Of a stretch of DNA of 64,000 bases, positions 39,601 through 47,420 are shown in pieces. The stretch spans positions 372,001-436,000 of the forward strand of contig JAJKFH010002438.1 of assembly GCA_023333565.1 (NCBI GenBank), given 5' to 3'. Origin of the DNA: Puffinus mauretanicus. Its lineage: Eukaryota > Chordata > Aves > Procellariiformes > Procellariidae. Numbering within the stretch: position 1 is the first letter of the stretch; every line of letters starts with the position of its first letter. A model generated the notes under the pieces. It made no database searches. It was not told the origin of the DNA and saw only the letters and a program-made list of their open reading frames with translations. The position numbers and the translations under genes are program-made.

Positions 39601-41291
39601 CAATAGAAGCTACTGCTTCTGCAATGTATTTGCTTAAATTCAGGCTATTAAAGTCATGGGACAAGGAGTCCCTTTGTTGTTCTGTAATGGTTTTTAGCTT
39701 CTTAACAAATGCTGTGTTCTTCTTCAAACTGGAATCTAGTCTGCTGAAGAAGTTTTCCTCGGGGCGATTGTCTGGTGCATTCTGGTTTTTGCTGCGAAGC
39801 TCTTTTCTTGCCTGATGGCGCTCCCAAGCCTCCTGATGGAGCTGATGTGCTTCCTCTTTTTCTCTAAGAGAAATAAAAATTAGTCATTTTTGTTACAGAA
39901 CCTTACTTTCAGGTTAACAGTTCAAGGGAAAAAAAGTCATAATTGGAAATCATCCAGTAGTTCTAAACACAATTTCCCCCTAATACTCTATTTTTAAATA
40001 TTTAACAAGTTAATCCTAGAAAGCTAAAGCATTTGCTTCTTAAACTACTCTGTTTAATTTTTTTGCTGCAAAAGGCAAGTACTACTTGTTACAAAATGAA
40101 ATTTCTCAAATATTTCTATGCAGAACATATTAATCCCAACAGCCTTAGAAAATATAAACATAAAACTCCATTTATTCTAGACAGAGATGAAGTTCTTACT
40201 GAAGAGGACGACAACCTTTCAACAGGTTACTGTATTACACAGTTAAGGGAAATCTTTTATTCCCAGACTACTGAAATTACACGGAAAATTTTAAATAGGT
40301 GAAATACATCTATCCCAGCTAGAATTCAGCTATGACATTGCCTCAGTCTTAGAAAGTGACATATCTCAAACACAAGACTGTCTGGAATCTTTACATAGAA
40401 TCTAAAGATGCTATATTCAACACTGTAGTACCTTTTGATAATATACTAGGAAACATTGTCTTCCTAATATCACATATTAAACTGCCAGGTTTCATTCTGT
40501 GTTTGCCATCCAGATTTCAATTGTCTATGATTGATTATAAGAAATTACAGTCAACCCTCACAGTAGATTTGTTCCTGTTACGGTCTGTGGACCTGTTAGA
40601 GCCTGTATTCCCTATTTTATGACACCAACACTTCTCCATCTTAAAAGAAACTGTGCTTCTTTATTCAGTCATATTTGTGCATTACAGGGTCATCACATGG
40701 CAAACGCTATCAAAAACCCATATTAGAGGCTAAAGTAACAGAGGTTAGAGGCGAAAATCAAAATTACATAGAAGTCATAAAGCATGCTTAGCTAGCCATG
40801 TAAAATTTATAACGCTACATACAACTTATAAGAAGTAACTTAAACAGTTCATCTTTTAAAATTCTGTCCACAACCCTGATAGCAGGACTACAGCATTTAG
40901 CACAATTAAACCATTAAAAGACAACTTACTTCAGTTGAGCAGCTGCTTCTTCTTGTTTCTTTTTCTCCTCCTCCTCTTGTTTCTTTTTCTCCTCTTCTTC
41001 AAGTTTCTTTTTTTCTTCCTCTTCTTTCTTCTTTTGCTCTTCTTCTGCCTTTACTTTATCCTCTTCTTTTTTCTTCCGCTCCTTATCTTCTTTTTTTCTT
41101 TTATCCTCTTCCAGTTTTTTCTTTTTATCTTCAGGAACCTTTAAAGTCTCTCTCTTCATGCCAACCTTGACATCTTCTTTTGGCTTCTCCCTGGTGCTCA
41201 CTGGTCGCCTTTCACTAAATTCTTTTTCTTTATTATTTAACGGAGATTCTTTTTCTTCCATATTGGCTGGCTTTTTGCGCTCAGCTGGCAT
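488..41291 (-). CDS. UPF2: UPF2, regulator of nonsense transcripts 2 (gene-level entry, 15 coding exons, 3' end missing)
   Basis: UPF2 is the scaffold of nonsense-mediated mRNA decay: it bridges UPF1 helicase to UPF3B on exon-junction complexes, mainly in the cytoplasm and around the nucleus. Fifteen exons on the minus strand join in phase with GT-AG borders: 3,171 coding bases, 1,057 codons, no internal stop. The order matches the family: a Lys/Glu-rich basic N-terminus (1-120), MIF4G-1 (about 165-395), an acidic linker (about 435-550), MIF4G-2 (about 560-755), MIF4G-3, which binds UPF3B (about 770-985), then the start of the acidic tail. Human UPF2 is about 1,270 residues, so some 200 C-terminal residues, including the UPF1-binding region, lie left of position 1. 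The start ATG at 41291-41289 opens MPAERKKPAN, has A at -3, and follows 18 bases of 5' UTR in its exon. Identity rests on near-identical recall of the vertebrate protein and is firm. Nothing suggests a pseudogene. Confidence 0.97.
628..4405 (-). other. UPF2: UPF2 intron 15
   Basis: 3.8 kb holding the second copy of a 44-bp exact direct repeat (1105-1148) and a short CA stretch near 2239-2256. No recognised mobile element. Confidence 0.8.
1105..1148 (+). repeat. 44-bp exact direct repeat, copy B
   Basis: Second copy of the repeat at 179-222, identical over all 44 bases, in UPF2 intron 15. The copies start 926 bases apart. Copy B is followed by aggtgcctatataaag, which copy A lacks. Confidence 0.9.
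4406..4589 (-). CDS. UPF2: UPF2 exon 15 (residues 950-1010)
   Basis: 184 bases encoding RYVWWKKSLDVWTKDHPFP, DYMISDTLELLRPKIKLCN, and ending EREFLIKL plus one base. This closes MIF4G-3. The acceptor is tgtattctag and the donor is gtaaga. Confidence 0.96.
4590..6391 (-). other. UPF2: UPF2 intron 14
   Basis: 1.8 kb. The right third (about 5560-6175) is a degraded CR1 fragment. The rest is unique AT-rich sequence. Confidence 0.85.
5560..6175 (-). mobile_element. CR1 LINE fragment, degraded
   Basis: On the plus strand the text follows the order of an inverted CR1: 'cttctccaagctgagcaaac', 'ccctccgctggactc', 'gtggtctagatgtggcctc', then the region matching 'aaagctgctttct' and 'ccatcccagctggaagact'. 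Many substitutions and an A/G-rich insertion near 5848-5880 show it is old. It lies in UPF2 intron 14, in the same direction as the gene. Confidence 0.75.
6392..6667 (-). CDS. UPF2: UPF2 exon 14 (residues 858-949, MIF4G-3)
   Basis: 276 bases, 92 codons, encoding VNQPKFNQRRISSAKFLGE, FTSFGVNPDGSPSPLDPPE, and ending KRKLDCFLVYFQ. The acceptor is tgataaag and the donor is gtattc. Confidence 0.96.
6668..7294 (-). other. UPF2: UPF2 intron 13
   Basis: 627 bases, AT-rich, with short T and A runs. Nothing else recognised. Confidence 0.9.
7295..7498 (-). CDS. UPF2: UPF2 exon 13 (residues 790-857, MIF4G-3)
   Basis: 204 bases, 68 codons, encoding VLRQMRKLPWQDAEVKDYV through VLEDIRLGME. This is part of MIF4G-3, the UPF3B-binding domain. 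The acceptor is tggtttag and the donor is gtaaac. Confidence 0.96.
7499..8042 (-). other. UPF2: UPF2 intron 12
   Basis: 544 bases, AT-rich. Nothing recognised. Confidence 0.9.
8043..8228 (-). CDS. UPF2: UPF2 exon 12 (residues 728-789)
   Basis: 186 bases, 62 codons, encoding EQMMRKKQAMHLDARYVTM, YYYCNPPPAEKTVKKKRPP, and ending KDLSKVTTEK. It closes MIF4G-2 and enters MIF4G-3. The acceptor is tttatttccag and the donor is gtaaat. Confidence 0.96.
9544..9548 (+). repeat. 5-bp target-site duplication, left copy (catag)
   Basis: The catag immediately before the LTR matches catag at 10090-10094 immediately after it. A 5-bp duplication is usual for ERVL-type (class III) integrations. Confidence 0.75.
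9805..9812 (+). promoter_or_regulatory. TATA box of the solo LTR
   Basis: tatataaa in the LTR, about 255 bases after its start and 142 before its poly(A) signal, the expected order for U3-R. Whether it is active is unknown. Confidence 0.6.
9954..9959 (+). terminator. Poly(A) signal (attaaa) of the solo LTR
   Basis: A common variant of the polyadenylation hexamer, placed downstream of the LTR TATA box and followed by a T-rich tract. Confidence 0.5.
10090..10094 (+). repeat. 5-bp target-site duplication, right copy (catag)
   Basis: Pairs with catag at 9544-9548 and marks the right edge of the LTR insertion. Confidence 0.75.
10501..10545 (-). repeat. Minimal CR1 tail with a 9-bp tandem repeat
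   Basis: Two copies of the CR1-type tail octamer (catagaat) are followed by ggggcaaat repeated nearly three times (10519-10545). No CR1 body is present. Either the insertion was extremely truncated or the tail alone was copied and then expanded. Confidence 0.5.
13520..13625 (-). mobile_element. Possible very old CR1 3' trace
   Basis: The text 'agaacatctagtcagacttc' resembles the 'gatcatctagtctgacctcc' type of opening of ancient CR1 tails, but similarity fades quickly. It could be chance. Confidence 0.25.
14637..14753 (-). CDS. UPF2: UPF2 exon 11 (residues 689-727)
   Basis: 117 bases, 39 codons, encoding MLLSDFSHHHIEMACTLLE through SHLRTSVLL in MIF4G-2. The acceptor is tatgtaccag and the donor is gtaaga. 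Confidence 0.96.
14754..15955 (-). other. UPF2: UPF2 intron 10
   Basis: 1.2 kb of AT-rich unique sequence. Nothing recognised. Confidence 0.9.
15956..16069 (-). CDS. UPF2: UPF2 exon 10 (residues 651-688)
   Basis: 114 bases, exactly 38 codons, encoding VRKKDQINIETKNKTVRFI through NDTLHCLK in MIF4G-2. The acceptor is a long T run ending in tag. The donor is gttagt, weaker than the usual gtaag or gtgag. Confidence 0.95.
16070..17349 (-). other. UPF2: UPF2 intron 9
   Basis: 1.28 kb of AT-rich unique sequence. Nothing recognised. Confidence 0.9.
17350..17458 (-). CDS. UPF2: UPF2 exon 9 (residues 614-650)
   Basis: 109 bases encoding LDLLPFYARLVATLHPCMS through MLKGDFRFH in MIF4G-2. The acceptor is ttgtttgcag and the donor is gtatgt. 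Confidence 0.95.
17459..24449 (-). other. UPF2: UPF2 intron 8
   Basis: 7.0 kb, the longest intron in the window. The only repeat I recognise is the 200-bp CR1 3' end at 21691-21890. A purine-rich simple stretch lies at about 18541-18580. Confidence 0.8.
21691..21890 (-). mobile_element. CR1 LINE 3'-end fragment
   Basis: A classic CR1 end in reverse: tcacagaatggtttgggttg, the ggcagggacaccttccacta block, and the segment ending near 'cctcaccaccctcatagtga'. It has few changes from the common avian consensus. It lies in UPF2 intron 8, in the direction of the gene. Confidence 0.92.
24450..24535 (-). CDS. UPF2: UPF2 exon 8 (residues 586-613)
   Basis: 86 bases encoding AAMDFCMNMNTKANRRKLV through LFIVPRQ plus two bases. 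The acceptor is tttttatag and the donor is gtaaga. Arg-Arg stands where human UPF2, as I recall it, has Arg-Lys, a conservative change. Confidence 0.95.
24536..25093 (-). other. UPF2: UPF2 intron 7
   Basis: 558 bases, AT-rich. Nothing recognised. Confidence 0.9.
25094..25197 (-). CDS. UPF2: UPF2 exon 7 (residues about 551-585)
   Basis: 104 bases encoding QEDEEASTGSHLKLIVDAF through LPNCVNRDLIDK, the start of MIF4G-2. The acceptor is ctcttag and the donor is gtatag. It ends on a codon boundary. Confidence 0.95.
25198..31420 (-). other. UPF2: UPF2 intron 6
   Basis: 6.2 kb with valid splice borders in which I recognise no CR1, LTR, RNA gene or exon. Short open frames inside it show no known protein features. 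Confidence 0.8.
31421..31570 (-). CDS. UPF2: UPF2 exon 6 (residues about 501-550, acidic linker)
   Basis: 150 bases encoding SKDAKDNKEAPGSEDLELE through DEAEDLTKKLLDEQ. This acidic linker between MIF4G-1 and MIF4G-2 is conserved in composition more than in exact residues. The acceptor is tttaaatag and the donor is gtaaga. Confidence 0.94.
31571..33355 (-). other. UPF2: UPF2 intron 5
   Basis: 1.8 kb containing an old CR1 3' fragment at 32577-32780. The remainder is unique AT-rich sequence. Confidence 0.85.
32577..32780 (-). mobile_element. CR1 LINE 3'-end fragment, degraded
   Basis: Opens with agaatcacagactaattta then ctggaacggaccttggtgag, followed by 'ctgctcaaagcaggtgagca', 'cagaccaggtttctcaggga' and 'cttcctgggcaaactgctcc'. 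It is the 'ctgctcaaagcagg' subfamily type seen also at 41774 and 42271. It lies in UPF2 intron 5, sense to the gene. Confidence 0.75.
33356..33553 (-). CDS. UPF2: UPF2 exon 5 (residues about 435-500)
   Basis: 198 bases encoding HGPGIDIFTPGKPGEYDLE through NFYENLIDLKAFVPAILFK, then a Lys/Ser/Asp-rich stretch. The acceptor is tttttgcag and the donor is gtagaa. The end of this exon (SQNKDSSKDESR) belongs to the fast-evolving linker. Confidence 0.95.
33554..34589 (-). other. UPF2: UPF2 intron 4
   Basis: 1.04 kb. Positions 34290-34480 are extremely AT-rich with repeated attacttaa-like words. No element is recognised. Confidence 0.85.
34590..34750 (-). CDS. UPF2: UPF2 exon 4 (residues 381-434)
   Basis: 161 bases encoding ILHSKGELSEDRHKQYEEF through MPDLPQEKPTPE. 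It closes MIF4G-1 and begins the linker. The acceptor is tttttatag and the donor is gtaggc. Its phases fit exons 3 and 5 exactly. Confidence 0.95.
34751..39083 (-). other. UPF2: UPF2 intron 3
   Basis: 4.3 kb. It holds a short degraded CR1 piece near 37761-37880 and an A/C-rich simple stretch (AAAAC-type units) at about 37328-37380. Otherwise it is unique AT-rich sequence. Confidence 0.85.
37761..37880 (-). mobile_element. Short degraded CR1 fragment
   Basis: 'gaggtctctagtctgatcta', 'ctcaaagcaggctcaatgat' and 'cagaccaggctgctcagggt' match the same CR1 subfamily as the copy at 32577. The tail and most of the body are lost. Confidence 0.55.
39084..39863 (-). CDS. UPF2: UPF2 exon 3 (residues 121-380, MIF4G-1)
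   Basis: The largest exon in the window, 780 bases. It opens KEKEEAHQLHQEAWERH and carries most of the first MIF4G domain, including HLCSLFHQRYADFAPSLLQ and the ISFCRHCGDD stretch, and ends ...ELQNIERQN plus two bases. The acceptor is tctcttag and the donor is gtgaca. The long uninterrupted frame and very strong similarity to vertebrate UPF2 make this the firmest anchor for the gene. Confidence 0.97.
39864..40929 (-). other. UPF2: UPF2 intron 2
   Basis: 1.07 kb of AT-rich sequence with proper splice borders. I recognise nothing in it. Confidence 0.9.
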
Positions 41292-41309
41292 TGTGTTACC
41301 CAGGCAAAT
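40930..41309 (-). CDS. UPF2: UPF2 exon 2 (start codon; residues 1-120)
   Basis: The acceptor reads ttctgcag just above 41309. The first 18 bases are 5' UTR and coding starts at 41291. Residues 1-10 are MPAERKKPAN. From about residue 50 the exon becomes a run of Lys, Glu and Gln (KKKEEEEKKK-type repeats), predicted as a charged helix or coiled coil. It ends after two bases of codon 121 at a gtaagt donor. The purine-rich bias makes a long open frame of Phe and Leu on the opposite strand, which is not a gene. Confidence 0.96.
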
Positions 41310-41773
41310 CTGCAGAATTACAGGAAAATAAGTACTTTTAACTTGTTGTTGATATATTAAAGTCACTTTCACAGCCCACCCATACTCATTTAGTTCTTAA
41401 CTAAGTAAGATAATTCACAAATGCCTGACTCATCAGAATAAAATACAGGTTTAAGGTAAGTTTTCTTGAACTAAGGAGTGGACCTAACAACAGGTATACT
41501 AGTAAACTAGTAACAGGTATAGTGTTATACTGCAAAGTTGTCTTCAGCATGAATTGTGAAGTAAAGGCATTTGAAGTTTCTGCTACTTGAGGAATACAAG
41601 ATCTTGGAACATAAGCAGAAGTCCATCTGAAAAAAAATCCAAGACTGATGAAAGCAAAGTACCCCCAACTTAAAAATTAATCAAAATATTTGATTCATCA
41701 GCATGCACCTGTGCCTCACTGACCTTTCGACACATATCCTAAGAATACTCCCCATTCCACTACCTCTACTTAG

Positions 41774-42055
41774 GATCATAGGATAATGCAGGTTAGACAG
41801 GACCTCAAGAGGTTCAACCTCCTGCTCAAAGCAGGGTCAACTATAAGGTCAGACAAGATTGCTGTAGGCTCCAGTCTTGAAAACTGCTAAGGAAGGAGAC
41901 TTCACAACCTCTCTGGCCAAGCTGCTCCAATGCCTGACTGTCCTCATTGTTAAAAGGCACCATCTTGTTCCCCTCTTTCCTTACCCCTCCCAAGATTTCC
42001 CCAGTCATCTCAAGCACTCCTCCATATAGCACAAGCACCAGCACAAGTACCACAT
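41774..42055 (-). mobile_element. CR1 LINE 3'-end fragment
   Basis: gatcataggataatgcaggt opens the tail, followed by 'cctgctcaaagcagggtcaa', 'cacaacctctctggccaagc' and 'tgcctgactgtcctcattgt'. It lies in UPF2 intron 1, sense to the gene. Confidence 0.8.
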
Positions 42056-42270
42056 GCTGTGCTGACTAAGATGTATGCACAACCCTCCCTGCCAGCAGAA
42101 CAAATGGAAATGATAGCAGAAAGGCTCCAATTTGTATCTCTTTCTACTCAACCAATGTTTTTCTGGGGACTTGTAGGAGCTTTAGCATCTTTGGGGTTTC
42201 TAGCTCTCTAAGCTTTAGTTTCATGTGGCTAAGAATCCAAAAGATAACAAATATTGAACAAAAAAAAGAT

Positions 42271-42870
42271 GGAATCACAGAATAATTTAGATCGGAAGGA
42301 AACTCTGGAGGTTACCTAGCTCACTCCCCTGCTCAAAGCAGGTCAAATCACATCAGCGACTTGGCTACCTAAGTTTTGAGTATCTCCAAGGATGGAGATG
42401 CTATGGCCCCCTCTGGGCCCGTTCCAGTACCTGAATAACCACACTGTGAAAAACCTTTTCCTAATATCATCCTGGAATTTGCTATGCCTCATCTTGTGTC
42501 CATTTCTTCTCATCCTACCCCTGTACAGCTGTGAGAAGAACCCAGTTCCATCTTCTGTTGTAGACAGTAATAAGACTTCCCCTTCGCTTCTTACAGATGA
42601 AGAAACCCAGTTCTCCCAGTCTCTCTTCAGATAGCATGTCCTCCAGCCTCCTAATGATCCTGGTGGCCCTCCAGTGGACTTGCTCCAGCATGTCAATGCC
42701 TTTCTTGGAACAGAGAATCTACAACTGGATGCGGCGTCCAGATGTGGTCTAATAAGTACCAAAAAGAGAGGAAGACTCACCGCCCTAAACCTGCTGTCTA
42801 ACTCTTGTTAGTACAGTCTAGAATGCAGCTGGCCTTAATGCAGGGGCATTCTGCCAACTCATGTCCAGGA
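42271..42870 (-). mobile_element. CR1 LINE 3' fragment, about 600 bp
   Basis: Starts ggaatcacagaataatttag and runs through 'ctgctcaaagcaggtcaaat', 'caaggatggagatgctatgg', 'tggtggccctccagtggact' and 'tccagatgtggtctaataag'. The reverse frame is broken. It lies 216 bases right of another CR1 of the same type and orientation. Confidence 0.85.
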
Positions 42871-45800
42871 TCAGATAGGGCCAGACAGGACTGAAAGAGG
42901 CCATTAGAACCGCCTAAGCCTTATTTTCTTCAGACTACATTAATTTCTTAAAACAAAAAATAATATTCACATATTTACATGTTCAAGTTAAATGCATATA
43001 TAGGCGGGACTGATGGGACATGATCGCATGTGATACCTCCTAAAAAACCATCACTTAGTTTTTATTAGTAACACCAATTTGATTCCCAATTGCCACCCCT
43101 ACTTTTGCCTTTCTAGCATTTTACTCTGACTGGATGATGAAAATATGCTAGATTCATATATTTCCTGCATCTACTCAACAAAGTGGATAATGAAACACTT
43201 GCATTCCAATCTAATGTAGAGTGCTTCTAGTATTATTTTTAACTATTTTGAAAGATATTTATAAATAAGGCATCACACTAAAGAAAATCTGTTTCTAACT
43301 ATGTATTCCCCATTCCCTACCCCACCCCCAAACCATAACACGACAGATTCATATACTGACTATCCCATATAGAATGCTGCGTTACAATTTTTAAGATGTT
43401 TGTCCGGGTCTTCTGAAGAAAAAATTGTTTGCAAAAATTCACCGAATATTCAGATATGGGCAGAGACAACTTACCACTGCAGAACCTATTCAGGACTTGG
43501 CCTCTTTGACAGCAATTGGCAACAGCACCAACGAAGAAATGTTTCTGACACTGATTTATGGAAGTGAGACCAATCAAATCAGCATTGCTTAAACAAGTAC
43601 TAGCAAATTTGGCGCCCTTATGCATGTCTACAACTAAAAGATTTCACAGCTCAACATCTCAGAACTACCTGGATTTCAAAACCACTGATCTACATCATCT
43701 TAAAACAGTATTATTATTAAATCAGTACTTAACCAAGGGGGGGAAAAAAAATAATCAACAAAACCCAAACAACTAAGCAGCCCCCTCATGCCCCTTCATA
43801 TTAAAGCTCTGAACTAATTTTTCCATCTCTGTAGGCCAGTTAAATGGGACCTGTTCCTCACAGATCCATTTGGGAGATGCAAATCCTCTACATGTTCTGT
43901 CTCAAATTCAACAATAACAGTTTATTAACCTTTTCTCACTACGAATCCACATTGGAAATGCCATCAGTTTGAGATAGCTAAACTCTCTCTCCCACCATTT
44001 TTAACAAAAGGGGTTTGAAAGGGAAACTTTTAGCATTTAAACATCACCATAATATCTTACTAGTAAGACTCGGTCCATTGGAACATTGCATGAGACTCTC
44101 CCAATAATTATATTAAAATGTTTTTCACCAAGAAGTCTATTAAACAAAAAAACAATAGAGTAACACATTCATTAAAAAAAAAAGTGTTAGATTCTGAAAG
44201 GTAATGAATTGGGAGCTAACTTTAAAAAGAAAACATTGGGAAAAAAAGCGTTGTTTGATTAAAGAAATGCTGGAAAGACATGCCACAATTCCAATACTCC
44301 GGCTTTTATCTTTGTCCCCCACCTGTTGTTAGTAGGGTAATTCAAATACAACTGGGGAAAATCAAAACAAAACAAAATATCCAGCTACACATGTAACTTT
44401 TAACAACATTACATTATTAAAATTCTCATTAGTTTAGGAACTCAGAATTCTGTTTTAAAGACATATCTGATATTTGCTTGTATAAAAACAAAATAGAGAA
44501 GATGGGATAAAAAGAAAAGGGATGGAGCATAATTGGGTACATTGTGATTTCGACCATAAGGCAGTATTATCTGCTTTTTCCCCCATGAACACTGGTGACC
44601 AAAAAAACCCCAACAATCTAGTTCATAATCGATTTCTGTCCTGTATCACAGAATACATATATTACAATACTCCTCACTACCTGCTACGTATATAGCTCCT
44701 TATCACACAAACCCTTCAGATTGCACTGCCTGCTCATTTATGTCTACCCACTGATCGCAGGAGGCAGGCAGCGCGGTTGCTGCCTCCAAGCTATGCACAG
44801 ACTGATTCACCGGTCAGCACATGAGTGTCAGCTAACAGCACAGAGAAAACAGAACTGTCCACTGAGCGTATGGTATAGCCCTTCCCTCAGCAAGAATGTT
44901 AATTTAGACCTTGTTACTCTTCCTCAGCTGCCAGTTATCACAAGACCTGTAGAAAGTTTATACCTTCAAAACATGTGCCTAATTTGATTGAAACTGGCAG
45001 AAAGTTTCAAAAGTTGTGGGAAGCAGCAGGCTTGCCTGGGTCTCATTTCCACAGGAAATAAGGCTGAAGATACACGGTTTGGTCCAGATTAAGGGAATGG
45101 AAAGGAAACATTAAGAGAAACTTAATGATTAAGAGAACTTCTATTTAATACCCAATGTTTATGTGAATGTACTGATGAAAAGGAAAAAATGACATGAACT
45201 TCATAAGCCAATAGATAGGAAGAACTGGCGCTCACAGCTGAAAATTAGAAAGGACAGCAAAGACAGATGCAAGGCAAGCTTTCCATATGCTTTTGGACTC
45301 TTGGCAGTTCATTTCTGTAGTGACATTTAGATGCTTTAACACTTTATCTTCTTAGTTTTATCACTTAAAGATGCTATTTTTCCAGAGAAAACTATTTATC
45401 TTAATTTTTCACTATTTGACCTACCTTAACTCAATCTTAATTAAGAAATTTTTTATTGTACCTGAATTTCTACTTAGTTTTTGTCATACCAATCTCAGAA
45501 TTTGAAAAACTGATGGGATTGGCTTTATGATACTCTAGGCTCAGAAACTTAAGAAATAGGTCTTGAAATGCACAGGCAACATTTAAGAGAAAGCATCCAT
45601 GTACTCCCTCTCAAGGAAACAGAAGATTCATAAAGGTATTCAGCATCATTAATCTAGTCACAAACATCAACACTTTGGTCTGATATGCTTGAATCCTCTC
45701 AAATCAACAAAACCATCCGACTGTTTCAGACTGCAGTACCATGAACCAGACCTCAATCCTTGCGAACACAAGCGTGGGGGGAAGAAATACGGCTTTATTA

Positions 45801-46349
45801 AACTAGAAATATTGAGATTTTTCACATTCTTTTTTACTGCTACTGGAAATCAAGTTGTTCACAGAAACAATCCTTTATGCAACTACTTTATTACAAAAGA
45901 GATAAAGGAGATAAAGAATGTAGGCAACTTCTGACCAGCTGAAAACCCTCAAAGAGCAACAAACTTCTTCATCGTTAGAAATCACACCACTCAAAAATTA
46001 AAAGTTTCAAGAACTGAAATGCAGTTAAGGTTTCTCTTAAAGTAAGGGAAGGAACATAAGAAAAATACCACGATCAATCAGAAGAAAATAAACTTAGCCA
46101 CAAGTTTTGAAAGATGAGACACAGAGCAAGACAGGAAATTATAGTGCAGAGAAAGAAGCCCCCCCTACACCCTGGCAGAGAAGGCAGGCCTGCCTAACCA
46201 GCCGGGCAGTTTTACTTTCGATTCCATACGTCTCGGAGAAAGTGTTTTGCTGTCAGATCTGCAGGAACACGCTTTTCACTGGGAAAAGGAGGCCTACGGA
46301 CAAGTCACTAACTACATGTGGAGCAAAAGACTTCTTAGCTAACAACCCT

Positions 46350-47420
46350 CCTCGCTTCCCTCAGGACGCCCCTACACATGCCAATCCACGTAGGCAGGCT
46401 CTCCCACAACCCGGCCACCTTCTCGGGCTCTGCCTTCCCCGCTCGCACTGCAAGACAGAGGAAAAACAGCGAGCTGCCCCGCTCCCTGCCACCGCCTCCC
46501 CGTGCCCTGCGGCCCCCCTCACCCTAGCCCTTCCTCCTCCTCACCCCCACGGCCCCCCTGCCTCAGGACGCCTCAGCTCCGAGGAACCCTCTCCCCGCGC
46601 CGCCTCACGGCCCCCGCCTCCGACAGGCCCCTGCGCCCTCCCACCGCCTCTCCTGGGCCCTCTTCCCCACACACCGCGGCGCCGCCCCACCCTCCGGGCC
46701 GCCCCGCGTCCCCGTTCCCCCCAAGCGGCTGGTACCCCCGCCGCCCCATGCCCGCTACCTCCGCCCGGTGCAGACATCGGCCCGGCCTCCCGGGGAGCGC
46801 CGACTCCTCCGCCCGCCGCGGCCCCCTCCCCGGCGCGCGAGGCCCCCTCGCTCTTCTCCCCTCACGACGCCCGCCGCGCTCCCTGCCGGGGCGCCCGCCG
46901 CGCTGCCTGACCGACAGCACGGCCCCGAGCGAGCCCGCGACGCCCGCCCGGCGACGCCCAGGCGCGAAAGGAAGGGCGGCACAGCCTAACCGCGCCGTCG
47001 CCGCGGCTCCGGCCGGCTGGGTGAGCGGCGCTTCCCGACGGGCGGAGGTCAGGCAGCGGGGAGGGCAGCCCCGGGCGGGGTCCTGACGGCGGGCGGCGGG
47101 CGGCCCTGCTCGGGTTACCGGGAGGCTGCGGAGGCGGAAGTGGTGAAGGGAGGGGGTGGGGGCTCGGTGGCGCCGTCCCTCACAGCGGGAGGGAGGGAGG
47201 GAGGGGGAGAACGGGCCCCGAATGGCGCTTCCTTGGTGGCCCCAGCGCACGATTCGCCTTGTCGCCCCGCGTGACGTCACCGCCGCGACGTGTCTTTCGC
47301 CCTGGGGCGTCACGTCGCGTCACGCTGGTCGTCATGTCAAGGATGGCCTTTCTGAGGGGACCGCGCGGCGGCTGTAGCGCACGGGTGGGCACCCGGCACG
47401 GCGCTGCCTGATCTGTTCAG
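46350..47420 (-). promoter_or_regulatory. UPF2: CpG island, probable UPF2 promoter and non-coding exon 1
   Basis: About 1.1 kb of very GC- and CpG-rich DNA stands between AT-rich flanks upstream of UPF2 exon 2, where the gene's first exon is expected. An ETS/GABP-type site, cggaagtg, lies at 47135-47142 on the plus strand, next to a possible minus-strand donor (CCCG then gtaacc, exon end at 47119). A second possible donor (GGAG then gtagcg) ends at 46759. I cannot decide between them or place the transcription start. A TGACGTCA site is at 47272-47279. The long open frames on both strands come from stop-poor GC-rich sequence. Confidence 0.75.
47272..47334. promoter_or_regulatory. CRE (TGACGTCA) with three CGTCA half-sites
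   Basis: A full palindromic CRE lies at 47272-47279. Further CGTCA half-sites lie at 47308-47312, 47318-47322 and 47330-47334. ATF/CREB-family factors bind such sites in many housekeeping CpG promoters. Binding here is inference. Confidence 0.55.

Larger units (their letters stand above)
41310..47118 (-). other. UPF2: UPF2 intron 1 (5' border uncertain)
   Basis: About 5.5 kb separates the start-codon exon from the promoter island. It holds two CR1 fragments (41774-42055 and 42271-42870). The rest is AT-rich unique sequence in which I see no exon, RNA gene or further repeat. Confidence 0.6.

Noticed and set aside
40935..41144. Phe/Leu-rich frame that looks like a membrane protein
   Set aside because: Complement of the Lys/Glu tract of UPF2 exon 2. 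Poly-pyrimidine sequence always reads this way.
46107..46910. Open frame of 267 codons on the plus strand at the UPF2 CpG island
   Set aside because: Pro/Ala/Arg-rich text of no known family. GC-rich islands have few stop codons, and equally long frames exist on the other strand (46573-47313).
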